A stretch of DNA of 64,000 nucleotides from Sporomusa termitida (GTDB lineage Bacteria > Bacillota > Negativicutes > Sporomusales > Sporomusaceae), in assembly GCF_007641255.1 (NCBI RefSeq), contig NZ_CP036259.1:1240001-1304000 (forward strand), written 5' to 3'. Shown one piece after another: positions 8,208 to 17,239 of the stretch. The position numbers were made by a program, and so were the translations under genes. Numbering within the stretch: the first letter of the stretch is position 1; each line of letters opens with the position of its first letter. The notes under the pieces are model-generated. The model was not told the origin of the DNA. It made no database searches and saw only the letters and a list, made by a program, of their open reading frames with translations.

Positions 8208-8278
8208 AACATATAAGCGGGGACCGCAGCTGTGCTCAAGCACTCTCGTCAATTATAAAATATTAGGAGGATAAGATA

Positions 8279-9670
8279 ATGGCAACGATAACAGACCGTT
8301 TAGGTAATCTTCCCCTGGGTAGTTTTCATTACCGTCTTTTACTGTTAATGGGCTCCGGTATTGCCTTTGAAGCCCTGGATACCGGCCTTATTGCCTTCGT
8401 ACTGGCAAAAATGATCGGGGCCTGGAACCTGTCGCCGGCCCAGATCGGCTTTATCAGCAGTGCCGGCTTATTAGGTATGGCGGTTGGCGCCATTTTGTCA
8501 GGCACGCTGGCCGACCGGATCGGGCGGAAAAAGATTTTCGTCGCTACGCTGGGCATCTATGCTATTGGTACCGGCCTGTGCGGCCTGGCCTGGAATTATG
8601 AATCTTTGCTGGTTTTCCGTTTTTTAGTCGGCGCCGGCGTCGGCGGCCAGCCGCCGGTAGCCAATGCCTTAATGAGTGAGTACGCCCCGGTAAAGCACCG
8701 CGGGAAAATGCTGGTGCTGCAAAATAGCAGCTGGGCTGTTGGCTGGCTGCTGGCCGCGGTGCTGTCTTATCTGGTTATTCCCCGATATGGCTGGCAGCTG
8801 GCTTTTTATATCGGCGCCCTCCCGGCGCTGGTGGTGGTTTATGTCTGGCGGATACTGCCTGAATCGGCCATGTACCTTGCCAGCAAAGGCCTGCATACCG
8901 AAGCCCATGTGCTTGTCGCCAAAATCGAGCGGGAATTGGGCGTGCCGGTGGGAGAACCGTCGCCGGTGCCCCCCCTGGCGGGAATTACTGCGAAAAAGTT
9001 CGGCTTTATGGACCTCTGGTCCCCCTTATATCGCCGGCGCACCATTTGCCTGTGGGTCCTCTGGTTCGGTATGGTATATTCCTATTACGGTATATTTACC
9101 TGGCTGCCCTCGCTGCTGGTACAAAGCGGGCATACGCTCATCCGTTCTTTTGAATTTCTCTTATATATGACGCTGGCGCAGATTCCCGGTTATTTTGCCG
9201 CCGCCTACTTTGTGGATAAGGTGGGCCGCAAGGCGACTATGGGGACATTATTAGTGGTTTGTGCCTTGTCGGCCTTTATGTTTGGCCAGGCCGCCTCGGC
9301 CGACAGTATCATCCTCTGGGGCTGTGTGATGTCCTTTTGCAACTTAGGGGCCTGGGGAATAACCCATGCCTATTCGGCCGAGCAATACCCCACCCATGCG
9401 CGGGCTACCGGTGTGGGCTGGGCCGCAGCCTGCGGCCGGACCGGCGGCATTATCGCCCCGATTGTGGTGGGAGCGCTGATGACCGGCTCCGACCAGTATG
9501 GCACTGTGTTTATGATGTTCACGGCAGTGCTGGCAATGATTGCGTTCGATATTATCTTTCTGGGGAAGGAAACTATGAATAAATCCCTGGATGAACTGAC
9601 AGAAAAACAGTCTGCACCGGCGCTGGCACTGGCAAGTACCGGTTCCCCGGGGAGTGAGGCCAAGGGGTAA
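8279..9670 (+). CDS. MFS transporter, aromatic acid/niacin-type (sugar-porter-like)
   Basis: A 463-residue, 12-helix major facilitator. Conserved loop motifs are GTLADRIGRKKIF after helix 2, RFLVGAGVGGQPPVANALMSEYAP (helices 4-5) and YFVDKVGRKATMG (loop 8-9), the pattern of the metabolite:H+ symporter and NiaP-like branch that imports aromatic acids or nicotinate. The start ATG at 8279 follows TTAGGAGGATAAGATA. It lies downstream of the NIF3-like gene, probably in one transcript. The C-terminal 25 residues are an Ala/Ser-rich tail without recognisable features. Substrate cannot be read from sequence. Confidence 0.85.
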   Translation: MATITDRLGNLPLGSFHYRLLLLMGSGIAFEALDTGLIAFVLAKMIGAWNLSPAQIGFISSAGLLGMAVGAILSGTLADRIGRKKIFVATLGIYAIGTGLCGLAWNYESLLVFRFLVGAGVGGQPPVANALMSEYAPVKHRGKMLVLQNSSWAVGWLLAAVLSYLVIPRYGWQLAFYIGALPALVVVYVWRILPESAMYLASKGLHTEAHVLVAKIERELGVPVGEPSPVPPLAGITAKKFGFMDLWSPLYRRRTICLWVLWFGMVYSYYGIFTWLPSLLVQSGHTLIRSFEFLLYMTLAQIPGYFAAAYFVDKVGRKATMGTLLVVCALSAFMFGQAASADSIILWGCVMSFCNLGAWGITHAYSAEQYPTHARATGVGWAAACGRTGGIIAPIVVGALMTGSDQYGTVFMMFTAVLAMIAFDIIFLGKETMNKSLDELTEKQSAPALALASTGSPGSEAKG

Positions 9671-9712
9671 ACCCTGGCGGGGACTCTGGCCACAGCTGTG
9701 GCCGCTTGCTGG

Positions 9713-10165
9713 TTAGAGTTTATCAATACTGACGACAACGGTACCCCGTGACGGCCAGTTAAGCCGTACAGCCGGCTGGTTAAGGCGAATATGTATCGGC
9801 GGCTCATTCTCCTGGCCAACGTCTAACCACAGGCAGGAAGCCAGCAGGCCGGGATCAAGGATAATATCAGTGGTAATTTTAAATAATAGTGCAGAGGGCT
9901 TGCTCTGGCAGGCTACCCAGGCGGACGGCGCGGCTTCCATCGCGCCCGGTCCCGGCCGGGCCGCCCTGTCTTCCCGGCGGCAGACATTATTTCGCCCGCA
10001 CCCTGCCAGGCGGTGTCCGGCTTTAATCAAGCCGGCAACCTGGAATTCGTCCCAGCCGGCTGCCGCCTGGCCGATACCGTCTGGGGCCGGCACCCTGGTG
10101 GTAAAAAAATTACGGGGAATTACCGGGATGTCCTGTTGGGCCTTCCATTCCCAACAACACTTCAT
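9713..10165 (-). CDS. Hypothetical protein, 150 residues
   Basis: I do not recognise this protein. Codon choice resembles that of neighbouring genes, and the C-terminal half has strand-like alternation (LLFKITTDIILDPGLLASCL, then PIHIRLNQPAVRLNWPSRGT). The N-terminal half is rich in Gly, Ala, Arg and Cys (five cysteines). A weak ribosome site (AGGGGGGTG, about 12 bases upstream) precedes the ATG. It stands alone, convergent to the MFS gene and divergent from the FAD oxidoreductase gene. An overlapping plus-strand frame is less protein-like and was rejected. Confidence 0.45.
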   Translation of the reverse strand: MKCCWEWKAQQDIPVIPRNFFTTRVPAPDGIGQAAAGWDEFQVAGLIKAGHRLAGCGRNNVCRREDRAARPGPGAMEAAPSAWVACQSKPSALLFKITTDIILDPGLLASCLWLDVGQENEPPIHIRLNQPAVRLNWPSRGTVVVSIDKL

Positions 10166-10305
10166 TGTTAATCACACACCCCCCTGATTTCCTGTATATT
10201 ATGATGCCTCGGCCTGTTTTGTTCCAGGGCCGGCGCGGCAGCGGGGTGAGCCGGTGAGCATAAGTCGAATAAATTAAATTCCAGCGTAAGCTGAGGAGGG
10301 ATCAA

Positions 10306-11592
10306 ATGAGCAAAAAAATAGTGATTGCCGGTGGCGGCTGGTCGGGGGCCGCCGCTGCCCTGGCAGCCAGGAAAACCGGTTGTGAGGTTGAGTTGTTTGA
10401 ACGGGCTGACATGCTGCTTGGCACCGGCCTGGTGGGCGGGATTATGCGTAACAATGGCCGTTTTACCGCGACCGAAGAGTGTATTGCCATGGGCGGCGGT
10501 GAGCTGTTTCAAATCTGTGATGCCCATTCACGCCATAGAAACATCTCATTCCCCGGGCATAACCATGTTAGTCTGTATGATGTAGCCGCTATTGAGCCGG
10601 CGGTCCGCCGGGCCCTGCAGGCTGCCGGCGTAAAACTTCATATCAAAACCCGGATCAACGATGTTGTCATGGATGGTGCTAACGTTGTGCAAGTGGCGGC
10701 CAGTCTGCTGCACGGTGAGGCGATTGCGGCTGACGGCGACGCGTTTGTCGATGCATCAGGTACTGCCGGTCCTCAGGGCAATTGCATGAAATACGGCAAT
10801 GGCTGTGTCATGTGTATCTATCGCTGCCCGACCTTTGGCCCCCGGTTCAGCATTGCCGCGAAAGCGGGGGTGCAAGAAATTATTGGCGAAAAAGCCGATG
10901 GCACCTTGGGGGCCATGAGCGGCTCCTGCAAGCTGCATAAAGATTCGCTTGATCCGGCAGTCCGGGAACAGCTGGACAGAACCGGTGTCTGCGTAATTGC
11001 CGTTCCGCCCCGCCTGCAAAAAAGTATGGAATCTCTTGGCCAAAAGGCGTGCCAGCAGTACGCCCTCAAGGAATTTGCCGAGAATATTGTCCTGCTCGAT
11101 ACCGGTCATGCCAAACTGATGTCAGCCTATTATCCGCTGGAGGTATTGCGGCAAATACCCGGCTGTGCCAATGCCCGTTTTGAAGATCCCTATGCCGGCG
11201 GCATCGGCAATTCCATGCGCTATTTCGGCATGCTGCCCCGGGACAATACCTTAAAAGTGCAAGGTCTGAACAATGTTTTTTGTGCCGGCGAAAAAGCCGG
11301 GCTGCTTGTCGGCCACACCGAGGCCATTGTTACCGGCACCCTGGCCGGTCATAACGCGGCCAGAGTGGCGCTGGGGCAAAAGCCAATCGAAATTTCCCGG
11401 GAACTGGCCTGCGGGGATGCTATTGCCCATGTAAATGAAAAGATGCAGACCCCGGAAGGTCTGACTAAAAAGTACACCTTCTCCGGGTCTGTGTATTTTG
11501 AGAGTATGAAAAAGAAAAACCTCTACAGCACCGATGTGGCAGCGATTCGGCAAAAAGTAATGAAAACCAACATGGGTGGGATCTTCGCCTAA
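10306..11592 (+). CDS. FAD-dependent oxidoreductase
   Basis: A 428-residue flavoprotein. The N-terminus IVIAGGGWSGAAAALAARKTG...VELFER is a Rossmann dinucleotide fold with GxGxxG and the acidic residue binding the ribose. The C-terminal GLNNVFCAGEKAGLLVGHTEAIVTG is the second FAD motif, with an architecture related to GidA/TrmFO and FAD-dependent dehydrogenases rather than to pyridine nucleotide disulfide reductases. Cys pairs at CMKYGNGCVMCIYRC (residues about 162-176) might hold a cluster or be redox active. ATG at 10306 follows GAGGAGGGATCAA. Substrate unknown; it is monocistronic. Confidence 0.8.
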   Translation: MSKKIVIAGGGWSGAAAALAARKTGCEVELFERADMLLGTGLVGGIMRNNGRFTATEECIAMGGGELFQICDAHSRHRNISFPGHNHVSLYDVAAIEPAVRRALQAAGVKLHIKTRINDVVMDGANVVQVAASLLHGEAIAADGDAFVDASGTAGPQGNCMKYGNGCVMCIYRCPTFGPRFSIAAKAGVQEIIGEKADGTLGAMSGSCKLHKDSLDPAVREQLDRTGVCVIAVPPRLQKSMESLGQKACQQYALKEFAENIVLLDTGHAKLMSAYYPLEVLRQIPGCANARFEDPYAGGIGNSMRYFGMLPRDNTLKVQGLNNVFCAGEKAGLLVGHTEAIVTGTLAGHNAARVALGQKPIEISRELACGDAIAHVNEKMQTPEGLTKKYTFSGSVYFESMKKKNLYSTDVAAIRQKVMKTNMGGIFA

Positions 11593-11799
11593 CCGGCAAA
11601 AGCTGAGTTCCAAGCGCAAACCGGGAAACAATACCCTAAATCCGGCCGCTGCCAAAAAGCGCGGCTTTTAATCCGGACCCAGGGACGGTGAGTGTGTTTT
11701 TTTGAAAAAACAGTCGCTAACTGTGGCCCGGTTTGTGGTAAAATTAAGGCAGCTAACATTGCTTAATGAATTTCACAAAAACGGATAAGGGGTAATGCA

Positions 11800-12732
11800 A
11801 TGATAAAAAATTTTGCAGAGATTATCCAGGCCGCCCAGGCTAAAGGGCCAAAAACAATTGCTGTTGCCGTTGCGCAGGATGCGGAAGTCCTGCTTGCCGT
11901 ACAACAGGCTCAAGCACTGGGGATTGCCGATGCCATACTGGTGGGTAATGCGGCGCAAATCCGGCAAATTGCCCGGGAACGTCATATCGGGATCGAACGT
12001 TTTACCATTGTTGATCAAGCCGATAACACGGCGGCATGCCAGACCGCCGTGCAGCTTGTGGCCCGGGGCGAAGCCCAGGTTGTTATGAAAGGCCTGGTAG
12101 AAACGGCCGTAATCCTGAAGGCGGTTCTGCACAAAGAAACCGGACTCCGGACAGACAATGTACTGTCGCATGTAGCCGTAGCTGAAATCAGCGGCTATGA
12201 CCGGTTATTTTACATTACCGATGCCGCCATGAACATTGACCCGGATGTGTTGATCAAAAAGCAAATTATTGACAATGCGGTACAGGTTGCCCGGGCACTG
12301 GGCAATGACCAGCCTAAGGTAGCCTGTGTCTGTGCTGTTGAAAAAACCAACGCCAAGATGCAAGCCACCCTGGATGCCGCTGCGCTGGTGACCATGAATG
12401 AAAACGGCGAGCTAAAGGGCTGCACAGTTGCCGGTCCTTTGGCGCTGGACAATGCAGTATCGGTGACGGCGGCCCGGCATAAGGGGATTGTCAATCCGGT
12501 GGCCGGCCAGGCGGATATATTGTTAATGCCTTTTATAGAAGCAGGCAATATGCTGTATAAATCGATCGTGTTTTTTGCCAGAGGCAAAATAGCTGGCATT
12601 GTTGTGGGAGCCAAAGCCCCGGTTGTCCTAACCTCGCGCGCCGATTCTGATATTGCCAAGCTAAATTCAATCGCAATCGGCATCCTGATGGCCTGCAATG
12701 CTCCTGGTTGTGGCGGACAAAGCGTTGTGTAA
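11800..12732 (+). CDS. ptb: Phosphate butyryltransferase / phosphotransacetylase-family protein
   Basis: A 310-residue member of the PTA/PTB family, which transfers acyl groups between CoA and phosphate. The length matches phosphotransbutyrylases, not the longer Pta. Signature stretches include VLSHVAVAEISGYDRLFYIT, DAAMNIDPD and the late PLALDNAVSVTAARHKGI...VAGQADILLMPFIEAGNMLYKS block, which forms the CoA/phosphate site. The C-terminal GKIAGIVVGAKAPVVLTSRADS is also typical. No butyrate kinase gene adjoins it, so the physiological acyl group is uncertain. It starts at ATG 11800 after GGATAAGGGGTAATGCA. Confidence 0.8.
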   Translation: MIKNFAEIIQAAQAKGPKTIAVAVAQDAEVLLAVQQAQALGIADAILVGNAAQIRQIARERHIGIERFTIVDQADNTAACQTAVQLVARGEAQVVMKGLVETAVILKAVLHKETGLRTDNVLSHVAVAEISGYDRLFYITDAAMNIDPDVLIKKQIIDNAVQVARALGNDQPKVACVCAVEKTNAKMQATLDAAALVTMNENGELKGCTVAGPLALDNAVSVTAARHKGIVNPVAGQADILLMPFIEAGNMLYKSIVFFARGKIAGIVVGAKAPVVLTSRADSDIAKLNSIAIGILMACNAPGCGGQSVV

Positions 12733-12815
12733 GCCTGTTGAGCTTGCCGTAATGTTTCTTTTTATGTATGATGCTGAGATAGATAATTAGCATACATTAT
12801 GAGGTGTGGGATAAC

Positions 12816-13439
12816 ATGAAAAACTTTATCGATACTCCGGTTTACTCGCAGATTGCCCTGGATATAGCGACTCGTATTGCCAAAGGCGAGCTGAAGGAAG
12901 GGTCCCGGATATCGGGGCGTTCTTTACTGGCAAGTGAATATAATGTATCACCGGAAACGATCCGGCGTTCGCTGCGCTTGCTGGAAGACATGGGGATTGT
13001 CGAGGTGCTTACAGGCAGCGGCGTAACCATTAAGTCCCGGGTAAATGCCCTGCAGTATTTGGAAAAATATAATACCGGCAAAGACTTACGGGACCTGAAA
13101 GCCGATATCTATAAAAAAATTGGCGAACGCAATAGCCTAAACCAGGAGATATTGGAAACCATTGAGCATATGTTTGATCTTAGCGAACGGCTGCGGAATA
13201 TTAACCCTATCCACATTATGGAATTTGAGGTGCCGTTGAATTCACCGCTGCTGGGAAAAATGATCGGTGATGTGCAGTTCTGGCAGGGTACCGGCGCCAC
13301 GATCGTGGGCATCAAGCGGGACGGCAAGGTGATTGTGTCACCGGGCCCGTATGCTTGCTTTATGCCTACCGATATCATTCTGTTTATTGGCGATACCGGT
13401 GTCTTTAAGCGGGTGGAACGGATGATGACTGAGGGTTAA
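12816..13439 (+). CDS. BusR-like GntR/TrkA_C transcriptional regulator
   Basis: A 207-residue regulator with an N-terminal GntR winged helix (VYSQIALDIATRIAKGELKEG, then LASEYNVSPETIRRSLRLLE), a central coiled coil and a C-terminal RCK_C/TrkA_C domain (IMEFEVPLNSPLLGKMIGDV...TDIILFIGDTG). This is the layout of BusR, which binds c-di-AMP through RCK_C and represses betaine transporter genes in lactic bacteria. Here the next three genes encode exactly such a transporter, so the same control is a well-founded inference. ATG at 12816 is preferred over the GTG at 12804 because GAGGTG lies 9 bases before it. Confidence 0.85.
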   Translation: MKNFIDTPVYSQIALDIATRIAKGELKEGSRISGRSLLASEYNVSPETIRRSLRLLEDMGIVEVLTGSGVTIKSRVNALQYLEKYNTGKDLRDLKADIYKKIGERNSLNQEILETIEHMFDLSERLRNINPIHIMEFEVPLNSPLLGKMIGDVQFWQGTGATIVGIKRDGKVIVSPGPYACFMPTDIILFIGDTGVFKRVERMMTEG

Positions 13440-13464
13440 CCGGATAGCAACCGCTGTTCAGCAG

Positions 13465-13534
13465 CAGGCACGGCCATTGCTTTTTAAGCCGCTAAGCGGG
13501 TTAGCAAGCAGGCCGTGCCTGTTTTATTCTTTTT
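13465..13534 (+). terminator. Terminator after the BusR-like gene
   Basis: CAGGCACGGCC (13465-13475) pairs with GGCCGTGCCTG (13511-13521), with an inner TTGCT/AGCAA stem, followed by TTTTATTCTTTTT. It separates the regulator from the transporter operon. Confidence 0.8.
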
Positions 13535-13609
13535 GTTTCTGTCTTGACAGAGTAACAACTTGCATACTAAAATAAAGTTGTGAGTTGTGAACGAAAAAGG
13601 AGTGAAGAT

Positions 13610-14614
13610 ATGTTGAAAAGGAAAACGGTACTTTTGCTGCTGATCATTGGTGCCATGCTGGTATTGCTTGCCGGCTGCGGCAGCAGTCAACAATCATCTG
13701 ACCGACAGGTTACATTAAAGTTTGCTGATGCCGGTTGGGACAGCATTAAGTTTCATAATGCCGTGGCTATGTTTATGATCCAGCACGGTATGGGGTACAA
13801 AGTGGAAGAGACCAGCGGCACCTCCACGCTTACCTATCAGGCCATGAAAAATGGCGATCTGGATATTTACATGGAAGCCTGGACCGATAATCTGTCCGAT
13901 TACAAAACCGATGTGGAACAAGGCAATATCCTAGAGTTAGGTATAAATTTTGATGATAATGCGCAAGGCCTGTATGTTCCCCGCTATGTGATTGAGGGGG
14001 ACGAAGAACGCAATATCCGGCCATTGGCGCCAGAACTAAAAACTGTACAGGATTTAAAGAAATACAAAGAGGTTTTTGCTGACCCGGAAACCAGCGGTAA
14101 AGGGCGCATTTACGGGGCCATCCCCGGCTGGGAAGTCGATAAGATCCTCTATAAAAAGTATATGAATTATGGTCTGGATAAAGACTTCACCTATTTCCGT
14201 CCCGGCTCCGATGCCGCCCTGGCGGCAGCGTTTACCACCGCTTATGAAAAAGGGCTGCCGATTGTGGGCTATTACTGGGAACCGACCTGGCTGACCGGCA
14301 AATATGACATGGTCAGACTGCAGGATACGCCTCATGATCCGGACACGTTTACCGAAGGCAAAGGTGACTTTGCTGCCGTCAAAGTCACGATCAGCACCAA
14401 TAAAGATCTGGCGGCGAAAGCACCGGATGTTGTTGACTTCCTGAAAAAATATAAAACATCAAGCGATATTACCGCTAAAGCGCTGGCTCATATGAGCGAA
14501 ACCAAGGCCGGTTATCCTGAGACTGCCAAATGGTTTCTGGCCAACAATGAGGCTTTATGGCAGCAGTGGGTAACACCCGGACAGGCCGAAAAAATTAAAA
14601 ATGCCCTTAAATAA
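13610..14614 (+). CDS. Glycine betaine/proline-type ABC transporter substrate-binding lipoprotein
   Basis: A 334-residue OpuAC-family binding protein. The N-terminus is a lipoprotein signal (LLIIGAMLVLLAGCGSS) with the lipobox cysteine at about residue 22. The mature part begins VTLKFADAGWDSIKFHNAVA, and GTSTLTYQAMKNGDLDIYMEAWTDN is the aromatic/hinge region of quaternary-amine binders. ATG at 13610 follows AAAAAGGAGTGAAGAT; an upstream in-frame ATG at 13580 would spoil the signal peptide. In this diderm cell the lipoprotein would face the periplasm. It is the first gene of a three-gene importer operon. Confidence 0.9.
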   Translation: MLKRKTVLLLLIIGAMLVLLAGCGSSQQSSDRQVTLKFADAGWDSIKFHNAVAMFMIQHGMGYKVEETSGTSTLTYQAMKNGDLDIYMEAWTDNLSDYKTDVEQGNILELGINFDDNAQGLYVPRYVIEGDEERNIRPLAPELKTVQDLKKYKEVFADPETSGKGRIYGAIPGWEVDKILYKKYMNYGLDKDFTYFRPGSDAALAAAFTTAYEKGLPIVGYYWEPTWLTGKYDMVRLQDTPHDPDTFTEGKGDFAAVKVTISTNKDLAAKAPDVVDFLKKYKTSSDITAKALAHMSETKAGYPETAKWFLANNEALWQQWVTPGQAEKIKNALK

Positions 14615-14635
14615 TGAATCAGGTGGGAGAGAGTA

Positions 14636-15496
14636 GTGGAACACTTGTTTACGACATTTCCGGAAGTATTGCAATTTGACATCGGTACTCCCATTAATCA
14701 GGCCATCCTGTATTTGAGTAAAAATTATGGTGGGGTTTTTGATTTTATTAAAGCCGTACTATCTGGTTTTACTCTGAGTATTCAATTTGTAGTGGAATTG
14801 ATTCCCTGGTGGCTGACAGTCATTGGGGTTGGTGTGTGGGGCTGGCGGACAAACGGCAGGCCGGCCCGGGGTCTGCTGTTTAGCTGCCTGCTGCTGAGCA
14901 TTGGTTTTCTGGGCTTATGGCAGCTGATGCTGGAAACGATTTCGCTGGTAATCGCCTCAGTCCTTATATCTTTATGCATTGGTTTCCCGCTTGGTATCCT
15001 GGTGTCCGGCAGTGACAAAGCCAATCAGGCTGCCAGACCGGTCCTTGATGCCATGCAGACCATGCCGACCTTTGTCTATCTGATACCGGCAGTTATGTTT
15101 TTTGGTCTGGGGCAGGTACCGGCAGTGATTGCCACCACAATCTACGCAGTGCCGCCGGTGATCCGCCTTACAAGCCATGCGATCAGGCAGGTAGATGCCG
15201 AAGTGGTGGAAGCCGCCCGGTCCTTTGGTTCCACCTGGGGCCAGACACTGGTTAAGGTCCAGATCCCCCAGGCCCTGCCAACCATTATGGCCGGCGTCAA
15301 CCAGACAATTATGATGGCTGTTGCCATGGTGGTCACTTGTGCCATGATTGGTGCCAAGGGTTTAGGCATGGAGGTGCTTATCGGGATTAACCGCCTGGAA
15401 ATCGGGCGCGGGTTCACGGCCGGGGTGGCGATTGTCATTGTGGCGATCATTATTGACCGCCTGACCCAGGGGGTTTCAGCCGTTAAGAAGCAATAA
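14636..15496 (+). CDS. Glycine betaine/proline-type ABC transporter permease
   Basis: A 286-residue integral membrane protein with several hydrophobic helices and the EAA loop typical of OpuAB/ProW: EAARSFGSTWGQTLVKVQIP near residues 190-210. It starts with GTG at 14636, 21 bases after the binding-protein stop, preceded by GGTGGGAGAGA. It partners the lipoprotein before it and the ATPase after it. The N-terminal periplasmic part is short, so this is the stand-alone permease type, not the permease-binding protein fusion. Confidence 0.92.
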   Translation: MEHLFTTFPEVLQFDIGTPINQAILYLSKNYGGVFDFIKAVLSGFTLSIQFVVELIPWWLTVIGVGVWGWRTNGRPARGLLFSCLLLSIGFLGLWQLMLETISLVIASVLISLCIGFPLGILVSGSDKANQAARPVLDAMQTMPTFVYLIPAVMFFGLGQVPAVIATTIYAVPPVIRLTSHAIRQVDAEVVEAARSFGSTWGQTLVKVQIPQALPTIMAGVNQTIMMAVAMVVTCAMIGAKGLGMEVLIGINRLEIGRGFTAGVAIVIVAIIIDRLTQGVSAVKKQ

Positions 15497-15512
15497 GGAA
15501 GGAGACCGCCCC

Positions 15513-16688
15513 GTGAAGGAGATTTTAAGGGTACACCAGTTAAGCATGCTATTTGGCACCAACACGGCAGCCGCGCTAAAAAAACTGCAGGCCGGCGCCG
15601 AAAAAAACGATATACAAAAGTCTACCGGGGTAACAGTGGGGATTTTTGATGTCAGCCTGTCGATTGGGGACGGCGAGATTTTTGTTATTATCGGTTTGTC
15701 CGGTAGTGGCAAATCCACGCTTGTCCGGTGTCTGAACCTGCTGCATCAGCCTACTGCCGGCGATATTTTTTTTAAGGACGCCAATGTCACCAGGTTTTCC
15801 AAACAGCAGCTCATGGAATACCGGCGTAATAATATTGCCATGGTTTTTCAGAATTTTGGCCTCATGAGCCACCGCAATGTATTGGGAAATGTGACTTATG
15901 GCCTGGAAGTAAAAAATACGCCGGCCCCGGAGCGTGAGCAAACAGCCCTGGCCATGATCGAACTGGTCGGCCTGTCCGGCTGGGAGCAGCACCCGATCAA
16001 TGCCCTGAGCGGGGGAATGCGGCAGCGGGTCGGTCTGGCGCGGGCCCTGGCCAATGATCCGGATATATTATTGATGGATGAACCGTTTTCGGCGCTTGAC
16101 CCCATTATTCGCCGGGATATGCAGTTTGAGCTGTTAAGTATTCAGAAAAAAGTGCGCAAGACGATTATCTTTATCACCCATGATATTAATGAAGCCTTTA
16201 AGATCGGTAATCGGGTGGCCATCTTGAAGGACGGCCGCCTGATTCAGACCGGCACACCGGAGGAACTGCTGGAAAAACCGGCTGATGGATATGTTGAAAA
16301 CCTGATCAAAGATATTGACAGGACCAGGATTTTATCTGTCAGGCAGGTCATGACCGCTCCGTCGGCAATCATCATGGCCGGGGCCGGCTGGCATGTGGCC
16401 ATGCAGCAGATGCGCTCCAGCGGTGTTTCCAGCGTCTACATGGTGGATGAAAACATGCGGCTGGCAGGGTTGTTGACGCTTGATCATGCGATGCGGGTCC
16501 GCAGTGGCGAGCTTACCCTGGAGGAGGCTGTTATCCGGGATATCCCGCTGACAACGCCGGAGGTATCGCTGCAGGAACTGATGCCTGTTGCCGCTGAGGC
16601 CAAATACCCCATTGCCGTTACCAACGACAACGGACAGCTTGTCGGGATTGTAACTAAAGCAGCTGTCCTGTCTTCGCTGGTTGTGTAA
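15513..16688 (+). CDS. Glycine betaine/proline-type ABC transporter ATPase with CBS domains
   Basis: A 391-residue quaternary amine transporter ATPase (OpuAA/ProV). Walker A is GLSGSGKST (residue about 70), the signature motif LSGGMRQRVGLARALA and Walker B LLMDEPFSALD. The C-terminal 110 residues contain a CBS pair (VRQVMTAPSAIIM... to the end), which in OpuA senses ionic strength or c-di-AMP. It starts with GTG at 15513 after AAGGAAGGAGACC. With the two preceding genes it forms an osmolyte importer. A long unusual N-terminal insert (GAEKNDIQKSTGV) separates the first strand from the Walker region, as in other OpuAA proteins. Confidence 0.93.
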   Translation: MKEILRVHQLSMLFGTNTAAALKKLQAGAEKNDIQKSTGVTVGIFDVSLSIGDGEIFVIIGLSGSGKSTLVRCLNLLHQPTAGDIFFKDANVTRFSKQQLMEYRRNNIAMVFQNFGLMSHRNVLGNVTYGLEVKNTPAPEREQTALAMIELVGLSGWEQHPINALSGGMRQRVGLARALANDPDILLMDEPFSALDPIIRRDMQFELLSIQKKVRKTIIFITHDINEAFKIGNRVAILKDGRLIQTGTPEELLEKPADGYVENLIKDIDRTRILSVRQVMTAPSAIIMAGAGWHVAMQQMRSSGVSSVYMVDENMRLAGLLTLDHAMRVRSGELTLEEAVIRDIPLTTPEVSLQELMPVAAEAKYPIAVTNDNGQLVGIVTKAAVLSSLVV

Positions 16689-16733
16689 TTCAAAATAATA
16701 TTTGCTGCCGCCGGCAGCTTGCTATGGTGGAAA

Positions 16734-16784
16734 AACCGAGCCGCTGCTAATGACTGTTTACAGTCATTAGCAGCGGCTCGGTTT
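16734..16784. terminator. Bidirectional terminator between convergent operons
   Basis: A near-perfect 23-bp stem (AACCGAGCCGCTGCTAATGA onward and its complement) with a short loop, A-rich before and T-rich after, ends the betaine transporter operon and the thioesterase gene on the opposite strand. Confidence 0.85.
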
Positions 16785-16789
16785 AATAT

Positions 16790-17188
16790 TTACAGAATAG
16801 TTTTACTTTCAGCCTTTTTCAGGAATTTAGCAAGATCAATGATGTAGCGTTCGTGTGTGCCCTGACCTATTTTCTCCCTGTCATCATAGGCTTCAATAGT
16901 AAAGGTCAGCTTTTTACCGGCGATTGCCGTCAGCTCGGCTGTAGCCCGGACCGTCATGCCAACCGGCGTGGCCGCCAGATGCTTGACGGCAAGCTCAATC
17001 CCCACTGTAGCCAGGCCTGACGGCAGGTGCGGATCAACTGCCGCCAGGCAGGTTCCCTCCATGAGTCCGACCATGGCCGGCGTGGCATATACGGCGACGC
17101 CGCCACTGCCATATTTAATAGCCGTGTTTTCGCTGGTCACCTGTTCTGATCTTTCTGCTTTCATACCTGTCTGTAAATTAAATTCCAT
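16790..17188 (-). CDS. Hotdog-fold thioesterase (FlK-like)
   Basis: A 132-residue single-domain hotdog protein similar to the fluoroacetyl-CoA thioesterase family and related acyl-CoA hydrolases. GVAVYATPAMVGLMEGTC and HLPSGLATVGIELAVKHLAA are the active-site strand and helix; the TPAMVGLMEG block holds the catalytic Thr/Glu region and KHLAATPVGMTV follows the conserved His. It likely hydrolyses a small acyl-CoA, perhaps for detoxification. It is encoded divergently from its terminator, just after the PucR gene on the same strand, and may share that transcript. ATG at 17188 follows AAAGGGGATTCAG. Confidence 0.8.
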   Translation of the reverse strand: MEFNLQTGMKAERSEQVTSENTAIKYGSGGVAVYATPAMVGLMEGTCLAAVDPHLPSGLATVGIELAVKHLAATPVGMTVRATAELTAIAGKKLTFTIEAYDDREKIGQGTHERYIIDLAKFLKKAESKTIL

Positions 17189-17239
17189 CTGAATCCCCTT
17201 TCCTTTGGTGAACTACCTGCGGCCGGAGAGGCTTAGGCC

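Noticed and set aside
9870-10187. Plus-strand ORF of 105 residues overlapping the minus-strand hypothetical
   Set aside because: Composition is Pro/Arg/Ala-rich and lacks a ribosome site; the minus-strand frame looks more protein-like.
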